64,000 bases of DNA from Peptoniphilus lacrimalis DSM 7455 (GTDB lineage Bacteria > Bacillota > Clostridia > Tissierellales > Peptoniphilaceae): contig NZ_KB900367.1 in NCBI RefSeq assembly GCF_000378725.1, positions 124,001 to 188,000 on the forward strand. Reading direction: 5' to 3'. Of this stretch, positions 34,944 through 42,855 are shown piece after piece. Made by a program: the position numbers and the translations under genes. The notes beneath the pieces were generated by a model. The model was not told the DNA's origin, did not search any database, and saw nothing but the letters and a program-made list of their open reading frames with translations. Position 1 is the stretch's first letter. Each line of letters begins with the position of its first letter.

Positions 34944-35808
34944 CAAAATTGAAGTTATAATTCTCACAGGAATGAGCGGTTCAGGGAAAAGTAAGGCACT
35001 TGATACCTTGGAAGATTTAGGATATTATTGCATAGATAATTTGCCACCGGAACTTCTTCCCAAATTTTGCCAAATGGCGACTCAATCAAAATCTGTAGAT
35101 AAAATTGCAGCAGTTATGGATTTAAGAAGTGGAGAATTTTTTGAAAGTCTATTCTCTTCTATTGAAGAACTCAAGAATCTAAATATTTCATATAAAATAA
35201 TTTTTTTAGAAGCTTCACAAGACGCAATAATTGCCAGATACAAAGAAGGCAGACGTCCTCACCCCCTAAACCCTTCAATAATTGAAGGCTACAAGATGGA
35301 AAAAGAAAATTTAGGGGAAATTAGGAAAAAATCTAATTATATTATTGATACCACTCTTTTTTCTGCAAAGGATTTAAAAAAATATTTAATTGAAGTTTTA
35401 ACTAATAATGAAGAAACTGAAATAACTATCCAAATTACAAGCTTTGGCTATAAAAATAATATATTAAAGGATGCTGATTTAGTTTTTGATGTTAGATTTT
35501 TACCAAACCCATATTATATTAAAGAATTACAAGATAAAGATGGTTTAAGTAAAGAAACTCGAGATTATGTATTAAAGTGGGATGTAAGCCAAACTTTTAT
35601 AGATAAGGTTATTGATCTTTTAAAATTTTTAATTCCCAACTATATAAAAGAAGGAAAAAGCGTATTAAATATTGGTTTTGGATGTACGGGAGGATTTCAC
35701 AGATCAGTTGTAATTGCAGAAGAAGTTGCAAGAATTTTAAAGAAGGATTACAAAAGCCTTTATGTTTCTCACAGAGATAGAAAGAAAAAATTATGGATAA
35801 AAGAATAA
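34936..35808 (+). CDS. rapZ: RNase adapter / nucleotide-binding protein RapZ (YvcJ)
   Basis: P-loop protein with GMSGSGKS at residues 12-19, a second conserved DLRSG, and a C-terminal domain with the diagnostic FGYKNN, DVRFLPNPYY and CTGGFHRSV segments. In Bacillus the yvcJ-yvcK pair is linked to cell-wall precursor control; in E. coli RapZ senses GlcN6P and guides RNase E. The start is TTG, in the end of murB with only a weak ribosome site, which fits translational coupling. It overlaps yvcK by 16 nt. Confidence 0.94.
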   Translation: MDNKIEVIILTGMSGSGKSKALDTLEDLGYYCIDNLPPELLPKFCQMATQSKSVDKIAAVMDLRSGEFFESLFSSIEELKNLNISYKIIFLEASQDAIIARYKEGRRPHPLNPSIIEGYKMEKENLGEIRKKSNYIIDTTLFSAKDLKKYLIEVLTNNEETEITIQITSFGYKNNILKDADLVFDVRFLPNPYYIKELQDKDGLSKETRDYVLKWDVSQTFIDKVIDLLKFLIPNYIKEGKSVLNIGFGCTGGFHRSVVIAEEVARILKKDYKSLYVSHRDRKKKLWIKE

Positions 35809-36752
35809 GCATAATAGGAGGAGGTACAGGAATCTCCACAATATTAAAAGGTCTAAAATCTTATACCACAGACATAAATGCAATTGTAACAATGTCTGAT
35901 GACGGAGGTGGCTCAGGACTTCTCAGAAAAGATTTAAAAATGCTTCCTCCAGGAGATGTCAGAAATTGTCTTTTAGCTCTTTCAAATGCGACCCCATCTT
36001 TAGAAGTTTTATTGAAATATAGATTCAAGGGCGGAAGTTTAGACGGACAGAATGTAGGCAATATTATAATTGCAGCATTAAATGATATTTACGGTTCTTT
36101 TGATAAGGCATTAAATGAAATGTCTAAGGCATTTAATATAACAGGGCGGGTTATACCTGTAACATTAGAAGACACTCATCTTGTAGGAGAACTTTCTACA
36201 GGGGATAAAATTGTGGGAGAGTCAATTATTCCTAAAATGGCATATAAATTAGGTGGAAAAATTTTAAAAATTTCTATGCTTCCTCGTATACCAAAAGCCA
36301 ACAAAGAAGCTATAAATGCCATTGAAAATTCAGATATATTAATAATTGGACCAGGTTCTTTATACACATCTGTAATTCCAAATTTGATTATAAAAGGAAT
36401 AATTTGTGCCATAAAAAAGTCAAAAGCAAAAAAAATTTACATAGCTAATATTATGACTCAAAGAGGAGAAACTTTAAAATATAGCCTTAAGGACCATATA
36501 GAAGCTATAGAAGAACATTCTTATAAGGGGATTTTTGATATTGCAATAGTTAATAACAATAAAAAACCTAAAGATATTTTTAATTCATATTATTCATTCG
36601 AAGAAACTTGCCCAATTTATGCAAATGATGAGGATAAAAAATTTTTAAAAGAAAGATCAATTAGATTGATTGAGGGCGATTTGATATATATTGAAAATAA
36701 ATTGATTAGGCATAATTTTGAAAATTTAGCCGATATAATCTGTAGGCTTTAG
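35793..36752 (+). CDS. yvcK: gluconeogenesis/cell-wall factor YvcK (GlmR)
   Basis: UDP-sugar-binding regulatory protein of the CofD-like fold, known in Bacillus as GlmR, which boosts GlmS when peptidoglycan precursors are scarce. Hallmarks are IIGGGTGIS at the start, SDDGGGSGLLRKD, PPGDVRNCLLAL, GQNVGNI and IGPGSLYTSVIPNL. It has 319 residues. The gene whiA, which normally follows yvcK in Firmicutes, is missing here; fni follows after a gap of about 70 bp. Confidence 0.94.
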   Translation: MDKRISIIGGGTGISTILKGLKSYTTDINAIVTMSDDGGGSGLLRKDLKMLPPGDVRNCLLALSNATPSLEVLLKYRFKGGSLDGQNVGNIIIAALNDIYGSFDKALNEMSKAFNITGRVIPVTLEDTHLVGELSTGDKIVGESIIPKMAYKLGGKILKISMLPRIPKANKEAINAIENSDILIIGPGSLYTSVIPNLIIKGIICAIKKSKAKKIYIANIMTQRGETLKYSLKDHIEAIEEHSYKGIFDIAIVNNNKKPKDIFNSYYSFEETCPIYANDEDKKFLKERSIRLIEGDLIYIENKLIRHNFENLADIICRL

Positions 36753-36822
36753 TATTTGTAATTATTGTAAAATTTTTATAAAAATGTTATTATTTTATTA
36801 CAATAGGTGAGGGGTGAAAAAG

Positions 36823-37848
36823 ATGAGGAAATTTAGGAAAAGGGAGCATATTGAAAATTACTTGCGTTCAACTTATGTGGGAAATCCATTATTTGATGAT
36901 ATGTTCTTATACCATAATTCGTTACCTGAAGTTGACTTTTCAGAAATAAACACATCTACTGTTTTTTTGAATAAAAAAGTAAATTTTCCTTTGATGATTA
37001 ATGCGATGACAGGTGGCAGTGACTTTGCTGAAGATATAAATAGACAACTGGCACAAGTCGCAAATGAATTTAATATTCCTATAGCTGTAGGTTCTCAAAC
37101 TATTGCTTTGGAAGATCCGGATACTGTTGAATCTTTTTCAGTAGTTAGAGAAATAGTAGAAAAAGGAATAGTAATCGGAAATTTAAGTGCTAGAACTAGC
37201 CTTGAAGATGCAAAAAAGGCAATAGATATTATAAGAGCCGACAGTTTACAACTGCATTTAAATCCTGCACAAGAACTAGCAATGTCTGAAGGCGAAAGAG
37301 AATTTAAAAATATTTTAAAAAATATTGAAGAGCTAGTAAATGGTCTAGATGTACCTATAATAGTAAAAGAAGTTGGATTTGGATTAAGCTCTGATGTTGT
37401 GAAAAGGCTTTACGATATTGGGGTTAGAGATGTTGATGTTTCCGGTTTTGGCGGCACAAACTTTTTTGAAATTGAAAATTTAAGGACACCTGATTCTGAT
37501 CTATCAGAACTTTATGGTTGGGGAATTCCGACAGCCCTTGCAATTATCGAAGCTAAAAGCTTAGGTCTAGACGATTTGACAATTATCGGTTCAGGCGGTA
37601 TTAAAAATTCTGAACAACTTATAAAAAGCATAGTGGCAGGAGCAGATATGACTGCTATTTCTGGAGAAATTCTTTCCTATTTAGTTCATGGTGGGGTTGA
37701 ATATACCTTAAAATATCTTGGAAATTTAATTTACAAATCAAAAATGATAATGCTTTTATTAGGAGCAAAAGATATAAAAGATCTTCGCAATGTAAAATAT
37801 AAGGTAAAGGGAGAGCTTAGAGATCTTTTGGAAAATTTTAAATCATGA
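36823..37848 (+). CDS. fni: type 2 isopentenyl-diphosphate delta-isomerase
   Basis: FMN- and NADPH-dependent enzyme interconverting IPP and DMAPP for isoprenoid synthesis. A TIM-barrel of 341 residues with the family motifs RKREHIENYL (substrate phosphate binding), PLMINAMTGGS, GSQTIAL, LQLHLNPAQELAMSEG, KEVGFG, DVSGFGGT and GSGGIKN. I choose ATG 36823 because GAGGGGTG lies 6 nt upstream; the GTG at 36814 belongs to that site. The use of type 2 suggests a mevalonate pathway somewhere else in the genome. It overlaps the HutD-like gene by 4 nt. Confidence 0.92.
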   Translation: MRKFRKREHIENYLRSTYVGNPLFDDMFLYHNSLPEVDFSEINTSTVFLNKKVNFPLMINAMTGGSDFAEDINRQLAQVANEFNIPIAVGSQTIALEDPDTVESFSVVREIVEKGIVIGNLSARTSLEDAKKAIDIIRADSLQLHLNPAQELAMSEGEREFKNILKNIEELVNGLDVPIIVKEVGFGLSSDVVKRLYDIGVRDVDVSGFGGTNFFEIENLRTPDSDLSELYGWGIPTALAIIEAKSLGLDDLTIIGSGGIKNSEQLIKSIVAGADMTAISGEILSYLVHGGVEYTLKYLGNLIYKSKMIMLLLGAKDIKDLRNVKYKVKGELRDLLENFKS

Positions 37849-38369
37849 AATTAATTAAGAGTGAAAATTTTATTGATTCTAAATGGGCAGGTGGAGTAAC
37901 TTCTGAAATCTTCATATATCCTGAAAATGCAAAAGTTTCAGAAAAAAATTTTGACTTTAGAATTTCTACAGCAACTTGTAATTTAGAAAAATCCAATTAC
38001 ACAGCTTATGATGGCTTCTTAAGATATATATGCCCTTTGGATAATACAATGAATATAACTACATCTGATTGCAAATTTTCTTTAAAACCTATGGAAGTTA
38101 TGTTTTTTCATGGTAATGACAATACTTATTCTTCAGGTGATGTTAGGGATTTTAATCTTATTTACAGAGAAGACTTAAAAGCCCAAATGTATTCATTAAA
38201 TATTAAAGATTTAAAATATAAATTTAAAGGAAAATCTATAATTTTTAATTACGATTCTCTTTTAACATATAATGAAAAAATATTTCCAAAATTTTCAGCT
38301 TTATATATTGAAGATGAAGAAGTTGAAATCAAGGGTTGTGGCAAAATAATAATATGTCAGATATTATAA
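37845..38369 (+). CDS. HutD-family cupin-like protein
   Basis: Double cupin-fold protein of 174 residues in the HutD/Ves family. Supporting features are KWAGGVTSEIFIYP near the start, FRISTATC, a central YICPLDNTMN segment, and FHGNDNTYSSGDVRDFNLIYR, all in the usual order. HutD members are often encoded with histidine utilisation genes but their biochemical role is not settled; no hut gene is seen here. The start overlaps the fni stop by 4 nt, so the two are co-translated. Confidence 0.8.
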   Translation: MKLIKSENFIDSKWAGGVTSEIFIYPENAKVSEKNFDFRISTATCNLEKSNYTAYDGFLRYICPLDNTMNITTSDCKFSLKPMEVMFFHGNDNTYSSGDVRDFNLIYREDLKAQMYSLNIKDLKYKFKGKSIIFNYDSLLTYNEKIFPKFSALYIEDEEVEIKGCGKIIICQIL

Positions 38370-38397
38370 AATACTAGGGATCACCTGGTATTTTTTA
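38370..38397 (+). terminator. terminator after fni-HutD unit
   Basis: AATACTAGG (38370-38378) / CCTGGTATT (38384-38392), one G-T pair, 5-nt loop, then TTTTT. Confidence 0.75.
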
Positions 38398-38470
38398 TTT
38401 AGTAAGTATAACATCAATATCTATTTAAAAGTATGAATAAAGACCAGTAAAAATTTTATAAATAAAAATA

Positions 38471-38508
38471 AAAATACATTGACATAATCTGTATAGCCAA
38501 TGTATTTT
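38471..38508 (-). terminator. terminator of DUF2207-type gene
   Basis: Perfect 11-bp arms 38471-38481 / 38498-38508 (AAAATACATTG / CAATGTATTTT); on the minus strand it follows the gene ending at 38515 and runs into T. Confidence 0.75.
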
Positions 38509-38514
38509 TTATAT

Positions 38515-39360
38515 CTAAAAACCGATTTTTCCAACTAAAGAATCTTTTAATATTTCTATAAAGCTAATATATTTATCAATATTTATATCCTTATCCCTTA
38601 TTTTTTCTAAGTCCATGGCAAATGCAAGGGCATAGTAAATATCATCACCGTGAAAATTATCTTTTTCATTCAATTCTTTTTCAAAATCCCTATAATATTT
38701 ATAAGTTGCCATGCCGGCGGGAGGATTTTGCCCCAAAAGTTTTAAACTACTCAGAAGTAAAACAAAACCAAAAAAGATCAGGACATAAGCAGGATATAAG
38801 CCCTTATTGGCAAGCACCGCACCCACAAGTACATCAACAAGAGCCATAAATACATAGATGAAGAATTTTTTTCTATCTATAGCCTTATAAAGCAAATTTA
38901 ATTCATAAGCATTTTCTTCCAAAATATCCAAATAAGAGGAAAATTTTTGGTTGAAGCCTATACCTTCTTTAATCCTTAAATTATTTATTTTTCTTGTAGA
39001 GATATTTTCATCAAGAGAAAAAATCAAATCATATAAAAATTTTTCTTCTTTATCCAAATTATTTGAATTATCTGCATATATATTATAGTTTATTCTTTCT
39101 TTACCCCTACTATTAATATAATCATTCCTATCTATTTTTATATTTCCATTTTCTATAAATTTAATAAGACTAGAAATAATAAAGTCGGGTGCAGAGTTTT
39201 TGCCTTTGATTAAAAATCCTGCCATATAATAAGGTAATTTAAGAGGATCTTTAATTTCTGATTTTTCATTTCTTGGAAAAATTAAAAATAAATAGATACT
39301 TATAATTAAAAATAAAGCATTAATAATAAAAATAATCCCATTACTTAACGGAGAACACAT
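38515..39360 (-). CDS. DUF2207-type membrane protein, C-terminal-domain-only form
   Basis: Predicted membrane protein of 281 residues. It resembles the C-terminal half of DUF2207 proteins: an N-terminal helix (about 8-28), a cytoplasmic winged-helix-like region with LPYYMAGFLIKGKNSAPDFIISSLIKFIENG, KEEKFLYDLIF, then two more helices (about 168-203). The large extracytoplasmic N-terminal domain of typical members is absent. It is not a broken gene, because an AGGTGATG site lies right before its ATG. Function of the family is unknown. Confidence 0.7.
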   Translation of the reverse strand: MCSPLSNGIIFIINALFLIISIYLFLIFPRNEKSEIKDPLKLPYYMAGFLIKGKNSAPDFIISSLIKFIENGNIKIDRNDYINSRGKERINYNIYADNSNNLDKEEKFLYDLIFSLDENISTRKINNLRIKEGIGFNQKFSSYLDILEENAYELNLLYKAIDRKKFFIYVFMALVDVLVGAVLANKGLYPAYVLIFFGFVLLLSSLKLLGQNPPAGMATYKYYRDFEKELNEKDNFHGDDIYYALAFAMDLEKIRDKDINIDKYISFIEILKDSLVGKIGF

Positions 39361-39450
39361 ATCATCACCTGCTTATATTATACTATATTAAATAAACAAA
39401 TTTGCATAATAAATTTTTCTATATTAAAATTATCTAGAAAGTGGAGGAAT

Positions 39451-40776
39451 ATGAAAAATATAATACTTGAAGGAATAATTAAAGATGGGACTTTTCCCAA
39501 TAGAAATACAGTAACTTGTCAAGAAAAGGACTACAAAATTAAGGGTGGAATTATAGGCTCTGAAGTAAGATTTAAGCCATCTAGAAGAAAAAAAGGAAAA
39601 TTAATAGAAACTATAAAAAAATCTTCTTGGGAAAATATCAAACCTTGCCCTCATACTGATTGTGGAGGATGCACCTATGACGGCTTTTCTTATGACAAAG
39701 AAATTGAATATAAAGAAAAACTTCTAAATAATCTTTTGCATGAGGAGTTAAATCTAGACAATGTTAAAATTTATTCTGCTGGAATTTTTGAAAATTATAG
39801 GAATAAAATGGAATTTACCTTTGGAGATACTTACAAGGGTAGCCCCTTAGCCCTAGGCTTGCACAAAAAAAATAGATTTTATGAAATTGAAAACACGAAT
39901 AATTGCCGCATTGCCCACGAAGATTTCAATATTATTAGGGAAAAGACAAGGGATTTTTTCAAAGATAAAGCATTTTTTAACAGAAGAAGCCATGAGGGAA
40001 CCCTAAGACATTTAGCTATAAGAAGGACAAATTATGGGGAAATTTTAGTCAATATAGTTACAACAAAAGACAATGATTTAGACTTAAAATCTTATGTTGA
40101 TGAACTTTTATCTCTCAAATTAGAGGCGCAAATAAAAGGTATATGCCATACAATTAATGACTCACAAGGTGATGCTATTATAAAGGAAGATTTCCACATC
40201 TTATATGGAAGAGATTATGTTATAGAGGAACTTTTAGGTTTGAAATTTAAAATAGGAACTTTTTCATTTTTTCAAACCAATACCTACTCTGCTGCATATT
40301 TATACCAACTGGCATTTGATATGATTGATAATTTACAAGGCAAAAAAGTTTTAGACCTTTATTGCGGAACGGGAACTATAAGCCAAGTATTTGCCAAAAA
40401 AGCAGAATCTGTTTTGGGAGTAGAAATTGTAGAAGAAGCGGTGAATGCAGCAAGAGAAAATGCCCAATATAATAATATTTCCAATGTAGATTTTATAGCT
40501 GGAGATGTGGCAAAAGTTGTTAATGATTTAGACATTAAAGCAGATATAATAATTCTTGATCCCCCAAGGGTAGGAATAAATAACCCCAAAGCATTAGATA
40601 AAATTATAGATTTTTCACCAGAAGAATTTTTATATATATCCTGTAACCCTATAAGCTATGTTAAGGATGTCAAAAGATTTATTGAGAGAGGATATAAATT
40701 AAAAAAAATTGTGGGGCTCGACCAGTTTCCTAGAACTGTAAATTTAGAATTAATATCTCTTTTAGAAAAAGACTAA
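39451..40776 (+). CDS. 23S rRNA (uracil-5-)-methyltransferase, RlmD/RlmCD type
   Basis: SAM-dependent RNA m5U methyltransferase of 441 residues. The N-terminal TRAM-like domain is followed by a 4Fe-4S ligand set (Cys66, Cys71, Cys74 and Cys152), then the Rossmann motif VLDLYCGTGTISQVFA, the catalytic-loop DPPRVGIN and the nucleophile Cys398 in YISCNP. All are hallmarks of the TrmA/RumA family. Whether it methylates U747, U1939 or both (as RlmCD in Gram-positives) cannot be told. A GGAGG site precedes its ATG. Confidence 0.92.
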   Translation: MKNIILEGIIKDGTFPNRNTVTCQEKDYKIKGGIIGSEVRFKPSRRKKGKLIETIKKSSWENIKPCPHTDCGGCTYDGFSYDKEIEYKEKLLNNLLHEELNLDNVKIYSAGIFENYRNKMEFTFGDTYKGSPLALGLHKKNRFYEIENTNNCRIAHEDFNIIREKTRDFFKDKAFFNRRSHEGTLRHLAIRRTNYGEILVNIVTTKDNDLDLKSYVDELLSLKLEAQIKGICHTINDSQGDAIIKEDFHILYGRDYVIEELLGLKFKIGTFSFFQTNTYSAAYLYQLAFDMIDNLQGKKVLDLYCGTGTISQVFAKKAESVLGVEIVEEAVNAARENAQYNNISNVDFIAGDVAKVVNDLDIKADIIILDPPRVGINNPKALDKIIDFSPEEFLYISCNPISYVKDVKRFIERGYKLKKIVGLDQFPRTVNLELISLLEKD

Positions 40777-40879
40777 AATTTCATATGTTATATAGCAAAT
40801 TTGTAGAAACTTATAAATAATTATATTTACTTTTATTGGGTATAAATTCATAAGTATAAAATAAATAAAAGGTGATAAT

Positions 40880-41518
40880 ATGATACAAAGAGCTATGACA
40901 GTAGAAGATGCGGTGATGACAGACTCTAGAGTTTTGCAAAAACTAAATAACTTAGGGATCAATTATGATTTTGTTGCAGCAGAAAAATTGGAAGTTGTTT
41001 TAAAAGAAAATGGAATTGACTTTGATTTTTTTGTAAAACAAATAGAAGGGGAGCAAGACTTTGAAGGTATTGAACAAATTAAGACTTGGTCTAAGAAAGA
41101 AATTATAAAATATATAATAAGAGAAATTCATACCTTTGAAATAAATTTGATAGAAAAACTAGACAAAGAATTAAGAGAACTGATACACGACCATTATTTA
41201 GAAAATGGAGAGCAACTATTTACAATTTATGAAACATTATTGTTAATAAAAGCTGAACTTGTTCATCATTTCTCTAAGGAAGAAATAGAATTTGAAGAAT
41301 TTTTATCAGATGATAATGTGGATTTTTCTTCTCTAATAGCAGAACACGAAAAAACGATAGGGCTTTTTGACAGAATAAAATACTTATCTCATGATTTTTC
41401 ACTAAAAGCAAATTATGAAAAAATAAAAGATGTCAACGAAGACTTGTTTAAACTTGATAACGATATGAGAAGACATATTTATATAGAAAATGAATTTTTG
41501 TTTAAAAACCAAGAATAA
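40880..41518 (+). CDS. RIC/YtfE/ScdA-type di-iron hemerythrin-like protein lacking N-terminal cysteines
   Basis: Predicted di-iron protein of 212 residues. Residues 6-50 align with the DUF542/ScdA_N domain and residues 80-210 with the hemerythrin-like domain. Candidate iron ligands keep nearly the same positions as in E. coli YtfE: His84, His105, His129, Glu134, His156, His199 and Glu203. In family members the N-terminal domain carries a CCGG motif around residues 30-33; here this reads DFVA, and the whole protein has no cysteine. RIC proteins repair Fe-S centres after nitrosative stress. It starts with AAAGGTGAT and its end is followed within 11 nt by the SDR gene. Confidence 0.82.
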   Translation: MIQRAMTVEDAVMTDSRVLQKLNNLGINYDFVAAEKLEVVLKENGIDFDFFVKQIEGEQDFEGIEQIKTWSKKEIIKYIIREIHTFEINLIEKLDKELRELIHDHYLENGEQLFTIYETLLLIKAELVHHFSKEEIEFEEFLSDDNVDFSSLIAEHEKTIGLFDRIKYLSHDFSLKANYEKIKDVNEDLFKLDNDMRRHIYIENEFLFKNQE

Positions 41519-41528
41519 AGGAGGAGCT

Positions 41529-42299
41529 ATGGCATTTTCAGTAAAAGGTAAAAATGTATTATTAACAGGCGGAGCTAAAGGCATAGGTAAAGGTATTGCA
41601 GAAGTTTTCTTAAAAGAAGGAGCAAATCTTGTCTTTACAGGAAGAAATGTAGAAGTAGCAAAAGAGGCCGAAAAAGAATTTAAAAAAATTAACGAAAAAG
41701 TAAAATTTATAAGAGCCGATGTATCTTCAGAAGAAGACACCGTAAAACTTTTTAAAGAAGCCAATGAATTCTTAGGCTCAATTGATATAGTAATTTTAAA
41801 TGCAGGCTACTATCCACAAAATAGAATCAGCCAAATGAAGTTATCTGATTGGGAAAAAGTTACTGACATAAATCTCAAGGGAGTATTTTTAAACACAAGA
41901 GAAGCAATGAAATACTTAAAAAGCGGCTCTCATATAGTTATAACATCTTCCATCACAGGCAATAGAGTTGGAAATCCAGGACTTTCTCATTACAGCGCAT
42001 CAAAAGCTGGTGTAAACGGATTTATGAGAACAGCCGCCCTTGAACTTTCAACTTTAGGCATAAATATAAATGCAGTTGAACCAGGAAACATTATGACACC
42101 AGGCATGGAAGGAGTCTTGGGAGAAAAATATATTAAAGACCAAGAAGCAATAATTCCACTTGGAAAGCTTGGCTCATCAGAAGATATTGCATACGCAGTC
42201 TTATTTTTAGCATCAGATGAAGCAAAATATATAACAGGTCAATCGATTGTAGTAGACGGAGGACAAATCCTACCAGAATCAGCAATGGATCTTCATTAA
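41529..42299 (+). CDS. short-chain dehydrogenase/reductase (SDR)
   Basis: NAD(P)-dependent oxidoreductase of 256 residues. Classical SDR motifs are TGGAKGIG (13-20), NAG, the SSITG serine, and the catalytic YSASK with Tyr155 and Lys159, ending in ASDEAKYITGQSIVVDGG. This type resembles the FabG-like family, but substrates vary. I choose ATG 41529 with its GGAGGAG site; an upstream reading from 41490 would run through the preceding gene. It lies directly behind the RIC-type gene, so the two may be co-expressed. Confidence 0.88.
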   Translation: MAFSVKGKNVLLTGGAKGIGKGIAEVFLKEGANLVFTGRNVEVAKEAEKEFKKINEKVKFIRADVSSEEDTVKLFKEANEFLGSIDIVILNAGYYPQNRISQMKLSDWEKVTDINLKGVFLNTREAMKYLKSGSHIVITSSITGNRVGNPGLSHYSASKAGVNGFMRTAALELSTLGININAVEPGNIMTPGMEGVLGEKYIKDQEAIIPLGKLGSSEDIAYAVLFLASDEAKYITGQSIVVDGGQILPESAMDLH

Positions 42300-42405
42300 A
42301 ATAAAAAAGCTCTTATATGAGGAAATTGTCTTAAAAAATAAAGACATTTAAAAAATATGGCAAAAATTATATTGTAACATTTTGAAATAGGTCTATAAGA
42401 ATATC

Positions 42406-42550
42406 ATATTCATGAAGGTGGATATTTCAAATTAAATCACAATTAATATTTTAAAAATATCTGTTAGAGATTTACTCCACAACAGATATTATAGAGCCTA
42501 AATTATTTATACATGGTTAGGGATGCAAATCTTTAACCATATATTTTTAT
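42406..42550 (+). ncRNA. candidate small RNA with two hairpins
   Basis: Hairpin 1 has perfect 10-bp arms AATATCTGTT (42456-42465) and AACAGATATT (42481-42490). Hairpin 2 has 12-bp arms 42513-42524 / 42529-42540 (two G-T pairs) closed by a GCAA tetraloop and followed by a short T run. A weak promoter-like pair TTGTAA (42372-42377), 16-nt spacer, TATAAG (42394-42399) lies upstream. No known RNA family was recognised; this is a prediction only. Confidence 0.3.
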
Positions 42551-42818
42551 ATTAAAATACAATATAATTTTCAATCTAAAATAATGAAATAAATCTATTA
42601 TAATTTTATTTAACTTATTATAAATAATTGTAGAATTATTTATAATATCAACCTTACATAGAAAGTATGTATTAGTCTTTTAATTATTACAGAAATTAAC
42701 TACGTATCAATGTCACTAACTTTATTAGATTTAAAACTTTTACCGTCAAAAACAATGTTTTTCTTTAATATTTTAATTTATAAGTCATTTGTGTTATTAA
42801 ATTTATTACCACTTATTG

Positions 42819-42827
42819 TGATATAAT
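42819..42827 (+). promoter_or_regulatory. extended -10 promoter of the NhaC-type gene
   Basis: TGATATAAT (TATAAT at 42822-42827 with the TGn extension); no clear -35. Predicted start near 42834, just before the ribosome site GGAAGGG. Confidence 0.5.
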
Positions 42828-42855
42828 TATATTTGTTATAGGAAGGGTGTTTTTA

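Larger units (their letters stand above)
42300..42855. other. 556-bp gene-free region
   Basis: No open frame of useful length on either strand and no tRNA fold. It holds a weak inverted repeat (TGTCTT/AAGACA, 42327-42346) after the SDR gene, two better hairpins (42456-42490 and 42513-42540) treated below, very AT-rich sequence at 42545-42700, and the promoter of the antiporter gene near 42819-42827. Confidence 0.7.

Noticed and set aside
36757-36772. TGTAAT..TGTAAA upstream of fni as a WalR box
   Set aside because: Spacing is 3 nt between half-sites, not 5; chance in AT-rich DNA.
42390-42560. Possible decayed transposase on the minus strand of the gene desert
   Set aside because: Short peptides separated by stops looked coding-like, but no family motif, terminal repeats or target duplication were seen.
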